64,000 bases of DNA from contig JOFO01000029.1 of NCBI GenBank assembly GCA_000721275.1, forward strand, positions 1 to 64,000. Direction: 5' to 3'. Origin of the DNA: Microtetraspora glauca (lineage in GTDB: Bacteria > Actinomycetota > Actinomycetes > Streptomycetales > Streptomycetaceae). A program made the position numbers and the translations under genes. The notes below the pieces were generated by a model. It was not told the origin of the DNA and searched no databases. It worked only from the letters and a program-made list of their open reading frames with translations. Below, piece after piece: positions 28,697 through 37,643 of this stretch; position 1 is the first letter of the stretch, and each line of letters starts with the position of its first letter.

Positions 28697-31600
28697 GTGG
28701 ACCGAGCCACCACGGAGCACAGCCTCGCCTACGCGGTGTGCGTGCGCCGCTTCGGGCCGCCGGACGGCCCAGAGACCCTGCCCGAACTCCTGGGCGCCGA
28801 CCAGGTGATCGAGCGCTTCTGGACGGTCGCCGCCGAACTCGGCTTCGCGCGCGGGGGACCGGTGATCACCGGCACCCGGCGGGAGATCGCGGAACAGCTG
28901 ATGGGCGTCGCCCGGCGCTCCACCCCGGGCGGCCGGACCCTCCTCTACTGGCTGGGCCACGGCGAGGACCTCGGGTTCGGCGTCACCCTCCCCGCGGCCG
29001 ACTGGGACCCGGACTGGGCCACCGAGACCTCGATGGACGCCGGAGCCCTCCACGCGCGCCTCACCAAGGTCCGCGGCGACGTCCTGTGCGTCATCGACGC
29101 CTGCCACTCCGGCGCCCTGGCCCGCCAGCTGGACGACCACCTGCGCACCATGGAGGAGGCGGAGGCCCGCCCCGTCCGCAGCATCGGGTACGTCGGCACC
29201 GCGGCCCGCGAGGAGCGCGCCCGCGTCGGCGTCTGGCTCCGCTGCCTGGAGGACCTGGTCCGCGACCGGCGGGCCACCACCCGGCACGGCGCCCTGTGGA
29301 CGCCGTACACCGCCGCCCTGGGCGCGGGTGAGCTCATGGAGGCGGTCCGGCACCGGGTGCCGGAACAGGAACGGCAGGAATCCCGCCTCTACGGCGGCGA
29401 AGGGCTCAACCGCTTCTTCCGCAACCCCTACCACGACCCCCGGGCCAGCGCGCAGTCCGCGGCGCTGCGCGGCGCCGCCGCCGAACTCCGGCAGAGCCGG
29501 TTCCCCAGCCTCCGGCACGTGTCCGACAGCGAGACGTTCGTCGGCCGGCACGGTCCGCTCCGCCGGGCCGCGGACTGGCTGGCGGCCCCCCAGGGGCACC
29601 CGGTGCTGCTCGTCACCGGGAAACCCGGCTGCGGCAAGTCCGCCTTCCTCGCCCAGCTGGTGCGGTTCGCCCTGGAGACCGACGGCGGCCCCCTCCACCG
29701 CGCCGCCGGGATCCCGCCGCGGCCCCGCGCCACGGTCGCCGCCGTCGCGCTCTGCCGCGACGCCGCCGCCCTGGACGTCGCCCGCCGGCTCGCCGAGGAC
29801 ATGGAGCTGGCCCCGCCCGACGGCGCGTGGCGCAGCCCCGCGCAGGTGCTGGCCGCGATCGGCCGGGAGACCCGCGGCAGGGCGGCCACCGCCTTCGTCG
29901 TCGACGGACTGGACGAGGCGGCGCCCGGACAGGCCGAGGTGATCGCCGAGGAGGTGCTGGCCCCGCTCGCCCAGCTGCCCGGCGTCCAGCTGGTCGTCGG
30001 CAGCCGGACGCTCACCCGGACCGCGCTGCTCCCGCCGGCCGCCCGCGCCCAGGTCGAGGACCTGGACCGGGACACCGAACGGGACGCCGACATCGCCGCG
30101 TACACCCGCCTGAGGCTGGCCGCGCCCCCCTCGCCGTACGCCGCGTCCTTACCCGGCGGGGCCGCCCGGGACGACGGCTCCGGCGCGCCCGGCACACCGG
30201 CCGACGGCGCGCTGCGCGACCGGGTGGTGGCCGCCGTCGCCGCCCGCTGCCAGGGCTCCTTCCTCGCCGCCCTGCTCTACTCGGCCCTCCTCGCCCGCCT
30301 CGACCGGCCCTACGCCGAGACCACCCCCGAGTTCCGCTCCGTCCTGGAGGCCGGCCTCGACGATGTCTTCGACCAGGAGCTCGCCGACCTCGACGCGGCC
30401 GCCGGAGCCGACGGCCGGCGGTCCGGCGACCGGCCCGGCTGGGCCAGGGGACTGCTGCTGCCGCTGGCCGCCGCACAGGGCGCCGGACTCCCGGAGGAGG
30501 ACGGCATCTGGCTGTCCGCCGCCAACGCCCTCGCCGCCCGCGCCGGGACCGGCCACCGGTACCGCGACGACGACATCGAATGGATCCTGCACCACGCCGG
30601 CGCCCACATCGACATCGCCGGAGGCAGCGGGCAGAAGGTCAACCGGCTCTACCACAAGGCGTGGGTCGGGCACCTGACCGCCGCCGCCCCCGGCGGACCG
30701 GAGCAGCTGCACTCGGTGCTGACCGACGTCCTGCTCGCCGCGCACGACACCGCGTACGCGGGCCGGGAGACCACCGGCCCGTACATCGCCCGCCACCTCG
30801 CCGACCACGCCGCCGCGGCCGGCCGGCTCCACGAACTCTTCGACCGGCCCGCGCTGCTGCTGCGCCTGGACCCCGAGCGGATGAGCATGCTGCTCGACCG
30901 GCCCGAGCGCCCGGCCACCCCGCGGACCGCCCTGTACCGCAGGATCGCGGACGGCCTCGGCCGGGCGGGCACCCCGGTGCGGCGGGCCACCCTGCTCACC
31001 GCGACCGCCCTGCGGGACGACCCCGCGCTGCTCGGCTGGGCCCGGCGCGGCGCCGACCTGCCGTGGGAGGACCGCTGGACCACGGCCGAGGCGCTCGGGC
31101 ACAGCCGCGAGTGGCGGGCCCCGCGCGGCGACGTCCTGGCCCTCGCGGGCACCACCGTCCCGGAGCCGGCCCTCCTCGGCGCCGGGGAGCAGCTGTGGCG
31201 CTGGCCGCTGGCGGGCGGCGGACCGGAGCTGCTGCGCGACAACATCGCCGCCGAGGCCGGGCGCGCCGCGAACCGGCTGCACAGCCTCAAGGTGCCCGTC
31301 CGGCCCGACTCGCCCGTCGCGGCGGTGGCCGGCGACGCGGGGCGGCTGCTCGTGTGGCCGCGCGACAGCGGTGAGGTGCGGGTCCTCGGCTGGGGCGCCG
31401 GCATCTCGGACGTGGCCGTCGGCGGCGACGAGGACACGGAGGTGGTGGCCGCGGCCGGCGGGTTCCACGTGGGCGTGTGGACGTGGACCGACGGCCGGCC
31501 GCGGCACCACCGGTTCCGGCGCTGGCACCTCGGGCGCGGCACGGAACCGGGCGTGGTGTCCGCGGTCGCGGTGGCGCGGCTGGGCGACACGCTGTGCGTG

Positions 31601-33244
31601 GTGGCCGGCGGTGACGGGGGCTGCGAGCTGTGGGACGTGCGGACCGGGGGCCGGCTGCACGTCTTCGGCGCCGACAGCGGCACCTGCCAGGCCCTCGCCG
31701 TGGTCGAACACCGGCCGGCGGCGGGCCCGTCGTGGTCCCCGGCGGGCACGGCGGACGAGCCCCCGGCCGCCCCCGCCGCCGGTGCGCCCGCCGGCACCTA
31801 CGTGGCCGGGCTGTTCACCGGCCGCCCCGACATCCGGGTGTGGCGGCTCCCCGACGACGGCTCCGCCCCCGTCCCGCTGCCGGTGCCGGACGGCCGGCGC
31901 CGGGAGCCGTCCGGTACCGCGGTCGCCCTCGGGCACCAGGGCGACGACCTGATGCTGGCCGTCCTCGACGGGGACGCGGCGCGGATCTGGAACCTCTCGC
32001 GGGGCCGCGAGCTCCCCCGGCGCCCCGGGCACCGCAGCCGCCCCACCTCGCTGGCCTTCCTCCCCGACGACAGCGGCGCCGTGGCGGTCGCCGACGGCGT
32101 CCGCGTCCGCGTCTGGGACCCGCCCGCCGCCGGCTCCGCCCCGGTCCGCGGCGACGGCCTGCTGTCGCCGAGCGCCAAGCTGTTCGGGGCGCTCGCCCCC
32201 GACGCGGCCGGCAGCCCGGGGTCCGGGGCGGTGGCCCTCGCCTCCGGCAGCCGGCTGCGCGCCTGGGACCTGACGGGGCGGCGCCTGTACGAGACGGACG
32301 ACCTGGGCGAGGCCGGCGCCGTCGCCCTGCACACCGACCGCGGCGGCCGCACCTGGCTGGCGGTCGGCGGACGGGACGGGCAGGGCCGCTCGCTGGCCCG
32401 CATCCGGCCGCTGGACGGACCGCGGGACGCGCCCTGGCGGGAGTTCGAGGCCCCGCGGCGCGGCGCCGTGCTCCCGGCGGTCGCCCTGGCCGAGGACGCC
32501 GCCGCCGGTCCGGGCGGCGGCGCAGGGGAACTGTGGCTGTTCTACGCCGACGGGCGCTGGATACACCGGCGCGGCGTCCGCACCGGCGAGGAGTCGCCCG
32601 GCCACTGGGTGGCCAACAGCCGCGTCGGCCACCTGGAGGTCGTCCAGGGCCCCGGCGGGGCGTCCCTGCTGGCCGCCACCGCCGGCGACTCCCTCTGGCT
32701 GTGGCCCGGCCTCGCCCCCGGCGGTCCCCGCGCCCGGCTCCGCCTGCCGAAGGGCTCCTCCGCCCGGGCGCTGGCCGCCACCCGCGACGGTTCGGGACGG
32801 ACCTGGCTCGCGGTGGCCGTCGACGAGCCGGTGCCGCACGCGCCCGGCACCGCCTCCCACCGGTCCGCCGTCAACGCCCAGCCGACCCGCAGCACCCTGC
32901 TCCTCGGCCGGCCCGACGACCCGGACGGCCTGCGGGCCCTGGACGGGGCGCCCCCGCGCCTCAACTCCCTGGCGTTCTCCACCACCGGCGACGGCACGCC
33001 CGTCCTGCTGGCCGCGTCCCTCCAGGCCGACCTCACCGAGATCACCGGCTGGACCGTCGCCCCGGGCGGCGCCGAGACGCCGGCGCGCTGGGAGATCCCC
33101 TCGCGCGGCTACGACGTGCAGTCCGTCCTCAGCGCCCGCTCCCCGGCGGGCGGCCTGTACCTCGCGGCCGTCGGCCTCGACCGGATGGACCTGCTCCACC
33201 TCACCCCGACCGACCGGCTCACGGAGGCCGCGCATGAATCATGA
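28697..33244 (+). CDS. Caspase-like protease / STAND NTPase / beta-propeller protein
   Basis: Start at GTG 28697, ten bases after GGAGG; GTG 28688 and 28628 are in frame. The 1515-residue protein has three parts. Residues 1 to about 240: caspase (C14) fold with His88 in LLYWLGHGEDLG and Cys136 in CVIDACHSGALA, the catalytic dyad. Residues about 275-560: P-loop NTPase, Walker A GKPGCGKS (308-315), Walker B FVVDGLDEA (400-408), then a sensor-like GSRTLTRTALL, as in STAND/NACHT ATPases; a helical region follows. Residues about 870-1510: WD40-type blades (CELWDVRTGG, IRVWRLP, ARIWNLSRG, VRVWDPP, LRAWDL). The architecture fits bacterial conflict proteins in which propeller sensing drives NTPase assembly and protease activation. 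It overlaps the lipase gene by 11 bp. Confidence 0.85.
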   Translation: MDRATTEHSLAYAVCVRRFGPPDGPETLPELLGADQVIERFWTVAAELGFARGGPVITGTRREIAEQLMGVARRSTPGGRTLLYWLGHGEDLGFGVTLPAADWDPDWATETSMDAGALHARLTKVRGDVLCVIDACHSGALARQLDDHLRTMEEAEARPVRSIGYVGTAAREERARVGVWLRCLEDLVRDRRATTRHGALWTPYTAALGAGELMEAVRHRVPEQERQESRLYGGEGLNRFFRNPYHDPRASAQSAALRGAAAELRQSRFPSLRHVSDSETFVGRHGPLRRAADWLAAPQGHPVLLVTGKPGCGKSAFLAQLVRFALETDGGPLHRAAGIPPRPRATVAAVALCRDAAALDVARRLAEDMELAPPDGAWRSPAQVLAAIGRETRGRAATAFVVDGLDEAAPGQAEVIAEEVLAPLAQLPGVQLVVGSRTLTRTALLPPAARAQVEDLDRDTERDADIAAYTRLRLAAPPSPYAASLPGGAARDDGSGAPGTPADGALRDRVVAAVAARCQGSFLAALLYSALLARLDRPYAETTPEFRSVLEAGLDDVFDQELADLDAAAGADGRRSGDRPGWARGLLLPLAAAQGAGLPEEDGIWLSAANALAARAGTGHRYRDDDIEWILHHAGAHIDIAGGSGQKVNRLYHKAWVGHLTAAAPGGPEQLHSVLTDVLLAAHDTAYAGRETTGPYIARHLADHAAAAGRLHELFDRPALLLRLDPERMSMLLDRPERPATPRTALYRRIADGLGRAGTPVRRATLLTATALRDDPALLGWARRGADLPWEDRWTTAEALGHSREWRAPRGDVLALAGTTVPEPALLGAGEQLWRWPLAGGGPELLRDNIAAEAGRAANRLHSLKVPVRPDSPVAAVAGDAGRLLVWPRDSGEVRVLGWGAGISDVAVGGDEDTEVVAAAGGFHVGVWTWTDGRPRHHRFRRWHLGRGTEPGVVSAVAVARLGDTLCVVAGGDGGCELWDVRTGGRLHVFGADSGTCQALAVVEHRPAAGPSWSPAGTADEPPAAPAAGAPAGTYVAGLFTGRPDIRVWRLPDDGSAPVPLPVPDGRRREPSGTAVALGHQGDDLMLAVLDGDAARIWNLSRGRELPRRPGHRSRPTSLAFLPDDSGAVAVADGVRVRVWDPPAAGSAPVRGDGLLSPSAKLFGALAPDAAGSPGSGAVALASGSRLRAWDLTGRRLYETDDLGEAGAVALHTDRGGRTWLAVGGRDGQGRSLARIRPLDGPRDAPWREFEAPRRGAVLPAVALAEDAAAGPGGGAGELWLFYADGRWIHRRGVRTGEESPGHWVANSRVGHLEVVQGPGGASLLAATAGDSLWLWPGLAPGGPRARLRLPKGSSARALAATRDGSGRTWLAVAVDEPVPHAPGTASHRSAVNAQPTRSTLLLGRPDDPDGLRALDGAPPRLNSLAFSTTGDGTPVLLAASLQADLTEITGWTVAPGGAETPARWEIPSRGYDVQSVLSARSPAGGLYLAAVGLDRMDLLHLTPTDRLTEAAHES

Positions 33245-34655
33245 CCTGGTGGTCTTCGTCCCCGGCATCCTCGGCAGCCGCCTGCGGTCCGCCGACGGCA
33301 CCGACGTGTGGGACCTGTCGCTGCGCGTCGCGGGCCGCGTCCTGCTGCGCGGCACCGAGGAGTTCTTCGCCCGCCTCACCCTGCCCCCGGGGCTCGGCAC
33401 CGGCGAACCCGAGGACGCCGGCGAGGGCCGGCTGGAGCCGGCCGGCCTCCTCCTCCAGCCGCGCAGCTGGCCCGGGCTGATGCCGCACGTCGCGTACCAG
33501 CCGCTGCGCAAGCACCTCGACCGGGCGGGCGCCGCCGGCCGCAACCGCGTGGTCACCTTCGCGTACGACTGGCGGCTGTCGAACGAGGTCTCGGCCCGCC
33601 GGCTCGCCGCCTTCGTCGCCCGCGAACTCGACGAGTGGCGGGACACCTGCCGCCGGGCCGGCGTCCCGGACGAACCGCGCGTGGTCCTGGTCGCCCACTC
33701 CATGGGCGGCCTGGTGGCCCTCGGTTACCTGGAGCTGTACGGCGGACGCGACACCGCCCGCTCGCTGGTCACCATCGGCACGCCGTACTCCGGGGCGGTC
33801 AAGGCCGTCCAGGCGCTCACCGGCGCCTTCCCCCGCCGCAAGCTCCTCGGCGTCCCGGCCCGGCTGCGGGAGCGCCTGGTCGCCGCCGCCCGCAGCATGC
33901 CCGCCGTCCACGAACTGCTGCCCACCTACCAGTGCGTCACCGGCGACCCGGACGGCACCCGGCTCGACACCGTGCCCCTGCCCGACCTCGACACGGCCGC
34001 CGTCCGGCACGCGTTCGCCTTCCGGGCCCGCCTCGACGAGGCCCAGCGCAGGAACCGGGCGGCCGACGCGGCGGCCGGCCGGCCCGCCCCCTACACCTGG
34101 TTCGCGGCCGGCGGCCGGGGCACCCCCACCGCCGTCACCCTCAGCCGAGGCCCCGGCGGCCTCGCCTTCGCCGACCGGCTCCCCGGCGACCCGCGCTGGC
34201 AGGGCGACGGCACCGTCTCCTGCCTGTCCGCGACCCCGCCCGCCTGGGAGTCCGGCGCCCGCATGGACTGGTACGGCCTCGGGCACACGGAACTCGCCAA
34301 CGACCCGGACCTGCACCTCCAGCTCCAGGACCGGTACGACGCCCTGGACCACCGCAGGTTCCAGGCCGGCGACCGGGGCTTCGGACTCGACCTGCCCGAG
34401 GCCGTCACCGCCGGCACGCCCTTCGAGATCGGCGCGGTCTCCGAGGAGGAACGGCTGCTGCTCGACGCGCGGATCCACGACCCGGCCACCGGCGAGACCG
34501 CCGCGGACCTCCGGCTCCGCCCCGACGGCGAGGGCGGCTACCGGGCCACCGCCCAACTGCCGCCCGGCGTCTGGACGGTGGAGGTCACCGCGCCCCGGGT
34601 GCGCGCCCTCGCACCGCGCCGCGAGACCCTGCTGGTCCTGGAGGAATCCGCGTAA
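33234..34655 (+). CDS. LCAT-like lipase/acyltransferase, coupled to the STAND gene
   Basis: A 473-residue alpha/beta hydrolase of the LCAT/PGAP1 type, which act on phospholipids or glycerides. The oxyanion segment VFVPGILGSRL opens the protein, the nucleophile is Ser157 in VAHSMGGL, the acid is Asp325 in GDGTVS and the base His351 in GLGHTEL. Residues about 385-473 form a separate beta-sandwich-like C-terminal domain. No signal peptide or membrane helix, so the enzyme should sit in the cytoplasm, able to reach the cell's own membrane. GGAGG inside the STAND gene and the 11-bp overlap indicate coupled translation. Likely effector of the module; that is inference. Confidence 0.85.
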   Translation: MNHDLVVFVPGILGSRLRSADGTDVWDLSLRVAGRVLLRGTEEFFARLTLPPGLGTGEPEDAGEGRLEPAGLLLQPRSWPGLMPHVAYQPLRKHLDRAGAAGRNRVVTFAYDWRLSNEVSARRLAAFVARELDEWRDTCRRAGVPDEPRVVLVAHSMGGLVALGYLELYGGRDTARSLVTIGTPYSGAVKAVQALTGAFPRRKLLGVPARLRERLVAAARSMPAVHELLPTYQCVTGDPDGTRLDTVPLPDLDTAAVRHAFAFRARLDEAQRRNRAADAAAGRPAPYTWFAAGGRGTPTAVTLSRGPGGLAFADRLPGDPRWQGDGTVSCLSATPPAWESGARMDWYGLGHTELANDPDLHLQLQDRYDALDHRRFQAGDRGFGLDLPEAVTAGTPFEIGAVSEEERLLLDARIHDPATGETAADLRLRPDGEGGYRATAQLPPGVWTVEVTAPRVRALAPRRETLLVLEESA

Positions 34656-34670
34656 GGGGAGGCACCGGGC

Positions 34671-35294
34671 TCAGCGCCGGATCAGCCGGCGCTCGCGGGC
34701 CGCCGCCACCGCCGCCGTACGGGAGTCGACGCCCAGCTTGGCGAAGACGTGCACCAGGTGGGACTTCACCGTCGCCTGGCTGAGGAAGAGCACCTTGCTG
34801 ATCTGCTGGTTGGACAGGCCCTCGCCGACCAGCTGGAGCACCTCCAGCTCCCGCTTGGTCAGCGCCTCCGCCGGGGTCCGCATCCGGTCCATCAGCCGGT
34901 GCGCCACCGCCGGCGCGAGCGCCGACTGGCCGGCCGCCGCCGTGCGCACCGCCGCCGCCAGCTCCTCCGGCGGCGCGTCCTTCAGCAGGTAGCCGGACGC
35001 GCCGGCCTCCACCGCCGCCAGGATGTCGGCGTCCGCGTCGTACGTCGTGAGCACCAGCACCCGCGGCCCGCCCGGCCGGGCGGTGATCGCCGCCGTCGCC
35101 TCTGCCCCGTGCATGCCCGGGCCGAACTGGAGGTCCATCAGGACCACGTCCACGCCCCCGGCCGCCGCCAGCTCCACGGCCCGCTCCGCCGTCGCCGCCT
35201 CGCCGACGACGGTGAAGCCGGGCTCGGTGTCCAGGACCGCGCGCAGCCCCGCCCGTACCACCGGGTGGTCGTCGGCGAGCAGCAGCCGGATCAC
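34671..35294 (-). CDS. NarL/LuxR-type response regulator
   Basis: The GTG at 35294 overlaps the kinase stop codon. The 207-residue protein has a receiver domain with acidic DD pair (8-9), phosphorylatable Asp54 in VVLMDLQFGPG, Thr and Lys in LTTYD and YLLKDAP, then a LuxR helix-turn-helix (LTKRELEVLQLVGEGLSNQQISKVLFLSQATVKSHLVHVFAKLGV). It pairs with the adjacent kinase and probably controls the divergent ABC transporter. It ends 15 bp from the lipase stop codon, convergent. Confidence 0.93.
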   Translation of the reverse strand: MIRLLLADDHPVVRAGLRAVLDTEPGFTVVGEAATAERAVELAAAGGVDVVLMDLQFGPGMHGAEATAAITARPGGPRVLVLTTYDADADILAAVEAGASGYLLKDAPPEELAAAVRTAAAGQSALAPAVAHRLMDRMRTPAEALTKRELEVLQLVGEGLSNQQISKVLFLSQATVKSHLVHVFAKLGVDSRTAAVAAARERRLIRR

Positions 35295-36454
35295 CGGGCA
35301 CCCCCGGCGGGCAGCGGCAGGGTGACCGCGACGGCGGTGCCCTGCCCGGGCGCCGACTCGACCGTGAACGTGCCGCCCAGCGACTCCGCCCGCGACCGCA
35401 TCGCCGGCAGCCCGAACCCGCCGCCGTCGGCGGACGCCCGCACCGCCTCCGGCGCGAACCCCCGTCCGTCGTCCACCACGTCCAGCGCCACCGCGTCCTC
35501 CATGTACGACAGGGTGATCTCCGCGCGCTCCGCCGCCGCGTGCCGCACCGTGTTCGCCAGCGCCGACTGCGCGATCCGCAGCAGCGCCACCTCGTACGGC
35601 GTCGGCAGCCCGACCGGCGTGCCGCTCACCGAGAACCGCGCCCGCGGCCCCGCGCCCGGTTCGCACAGCCGCTCCAGCGCCGCCGCCAGCGACCCGTGCT
35701 CCAGGTCCGGCGGCGTCAGCGCCCGCACGAACCGGCGCGCCTCCGCCAGGTTGTCCTGCGCGGCCTGCCGCGCCCGGTCGATGTGCCCTGCCGCCGGCGA
35801 ACCCGCCGGCAGCGCCCGCTCGGCGGCCCGCAGCAGCAGCTGGATCGAGGACAGTCCCTGCGCGAGCGTGTCGTGGATCTCGCGGGCCAGCCGCTCCCGC
35901 TCGGCGAGCGTCCCCGCGTGCCGCTCGGCCGCCGCCAGCTCGGCGCGGGTGGCGATCAGCTCCTCGATGAGCCGGCGCCGCCGCTCGCTCTCCCGGTACA
36001 GCGCCTGGTAGCCGAGGACGGTCGCGACGGCCACGGCGGCGCCGAGCAGCGGGCCGATGAAGACCCCCGGGTTCGGCGCGGCGCCGTGCCCTACGTACGA
36101 GAGGATCGCGGCGCCCGCCGTCAGCGCGACCGCCGGCAGCGACCAGCGGGCGGGCAGCAGGTGCAGCTGGAGGAAGTACAGCGGGAAGGCGAGCCACAGC
36201 GCCTCGGGCGTCGCCGCCAGCAGCGCCAGCCAGGCGAGCGCCAGGACCGCGAGCCAGCCGGCGGCGGCCCGCTGCGACCGGCGTACGGCGGGGAGCCGGG
36301 CCCCGGCCGCGTACACCGCGCCGGTCACCGCCGCCAGGGCCGTTCCCGCGGGGGAGTGGGCGCGGACCGCGGCCAGCCCCAGCAGCCCCGCCATGAGGAG
36401 GTGGAGGCAGAGGCGCAGGGCGCGGAGGGCGGGGGTGAGGGTGCGCGCGTCCAT
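35291..36454 (-). CDS. Sensor histidine kinase (NarL-partner, HisKA_3)
   Basis: A 387-residue kinase. Six hydrophobic segments span residues about 15-150 with hardly any external loop, as in sensors of membrane stress or antimicrobial peptides. A coiled linker leads to the H-box REIHDTLAQGLSSIQ (His194), then the ATPase domain with NTVRHAAAERAEI (N-box), DDGRGFAPEA and GGGFGLPAMRSRAESLGG. It overlaps its response regulator by 4 bp and is divergent from an ABC transporter, a common layout for envelope-stress or drug-resistance modules. Confidence 0.92.
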   Translation of the reverse strand: MDARTLTPALRALRLCLHLLMAGLLGLAAVRAHSPAGTALAAVTGAVYAAGARLPAVRRSQRAAAGWLAVLALAWLALLAATPEALWLAFPLYFLQLHLLPARWSLPAVALTAGAAILSYVGHGAAPNPGVFIGPLLGAAVAVATVLGYQALYRESERRRRLIEELIATRAELAAAERHAGTLAERERLAREIHDTLAQGLSSIQLLLRAAERALPAGSPAAGHIDRARQAAQDNLAEARRFVRALTPPDLEHGSLAAALERLCEPGAGPRARFSVSGTPVGLPTPYEVALLRIAQSALANTVRHAAAERAEITLSYMEDAVALDVVDDGRGFAPEAVRASADGGGFGLPAMRSRAESLGGTFTVESAPGQGTAVAVTLPLPAGGAR

Positions 36455-36491
36455 GACCCCACTAGCGTAGACAGGGCGGGCGGGGGGCGGC

Positions 36492-36507
36492 TCAACCGAA
36501 AGTTTGA
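36492..36507. promoter_or_regulatory. Imperfect inverted repeat between kinase and ABC permease
   Basis: TCAACC-GAAA-GTTTGA: 6-bp arms with one mismatch around 4 bp. It lies in the 112-bp divergent promoter region and is a candidate site for the adjacent LuxR-type regulator. Confidence 0.35.
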
Positions 36508-36566
36508 ATCCGGGCCCATCCGCCGCGCGATGTCCGCGGGGGGTCCGGGGCAGCAGGCTGGGCCGC

Positions 36567-37643
36567 ATGTTCGTGGCATGGAGAGACCTGAGATTCGCCA
36601 GGGGGCGGTTCGCCCTCATGGGCACGGTGATCGTGCTGATCACCCTGCTCGTGGGGCTCCTTTCCGGGCTGACGGCCGGACTCGCGCGGGAGAACGTCTC
36701 CGCGGTCACCGGCCTGCCCGCCGACCGGATCGCCTTCGCGGCGCCGTCCGCCGGGCGGCCGGTCTCGTTCACCGACTCGGCGGTGACGGAGCGGCAGTGG
36801 GCGGCGTGGGCGCGGCGGCCCGGGGTGACGGCCGCGGCGCCGCTCGGCATCCGCACGGCCGACGCGGCGGCCGGGGAGCGGACCGCCGCCGTCTCCGCCT
36901 TCGGTACGCGGCCGGGCGACGGGCTCGCGCCCGGGACGGTCGCCCCGGGCCGGGCCGTGCTGTCCGCGTCGGCGGCCGAGGAGCTGGACGCGCGCGCCGG
37001 GGACGCGGTCCGGCTCGGCCCGCTGGAGGTCACCGTCGCCGCCGTCGCCGGGGACGACGCGTACAGCCACACGCCCGTGGTGTGGACGTCGCTCGGCGAC
37101 TGGCAGCGGCTCGGCCCCGCCGGCACCGCCCCGGAGCAGCGGGCGACGGTGATCGCGCTGCGCGGCGACGGCGCCGACTGGGCCGCCGGGGACGCGGCGG
37201 CCGGCACCGAGACGCGGACCGTCGACGGCGCCCTCACCGCCATCGGGTCCTACCAGGCGGAGAACGGCTCCCTCCAGCTGATGCGCGGCTTCCTCTTCGT
37301 GATCTCCGCGCTGGTCGTCGGGGCCTTCTTCACCGTGTGGACCATCCAGCGCGGTGGTGACGTCGCCGTCCTCAAGGCGCTCGGCGCCTCCACGCCGTAC
37401 CTGCTGCGGGACGCGCTCGGGCAGGCGGTGCTGGTGCTGGTGGCGGGGACGCTGCTGGGCACCGGCCTCGCGCTCGGCATCGGCGCGCTCGTCGGCGGCG
37501 GCGACGTGCCGTTCGTGCTGGAACCGCTCACCGTCCTCGGCCCGGCCGGCGTCCTCGTCGCGCTCGGCGCGGCCGGCTCCGCCTTGTCCGTCCGGCGGAT
37601 CACCGCCGTCGACCCCCTCACCGCGCTCGGGAGCGTCCGATGA
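36567..37643 (+). CDS. ABC transporter permease (FtsX/MacB type)
   Basis: A 358-residue permease with one N-terminal helix (about 17-40), a long extracellular domain of about 210 residues, and three C-terminal helices (LFVISALVVGAFFTVWTI, LGQAVLVLVAGTLLGTGLALGIGALVGG, VLGPAGVLVALGAAGSALSV). The coupling region KALGASTPYLLRDAL is typical of FtsX/MacB permeases, which are mechanotransmitters or exporters. It overlaps the ATPase gene by 4 bp. The divergent two-component system probably regulates it. Confidence 0.9.
   Translation: MFVAWRDLRFARGRFALMGTVIVLITLLVGLLSGLTAGLARENVSAVTGLPADRIAFAAPSAGRPVSFTDSAVTERQWAAWARRPGVTAAAPLGIRTADAAAGERTAAVSAFGTRPGDGLAPGTVAPGRAVLSASAAEELDARAGDAVRLGPLEVTVAAVAGDDAYSHTPVVWTSLGDWQRLGPAGTAPEQRATVIALRGDGADWAAGDAAAGTETRTVDGALTAIGSYQAENGSLQLMRGFLFVISALVVGAFFTVWTIQRGGDVAVLKALGASTPYLLRDALGQAVLVLVAGTLLGTGLALGIGALVGGGDVPFVLEPLTVLGPAGVLVALGAAGSALSVRRITAVDPLTALGSVR

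Noticed and set aside
28628..28697. GTG 28628 as start of the STAND protein
   Set aside because: It lies upstream of the likely -10 and has no ribosome site; the GGGGGGAGGGG before 28697 fits better.
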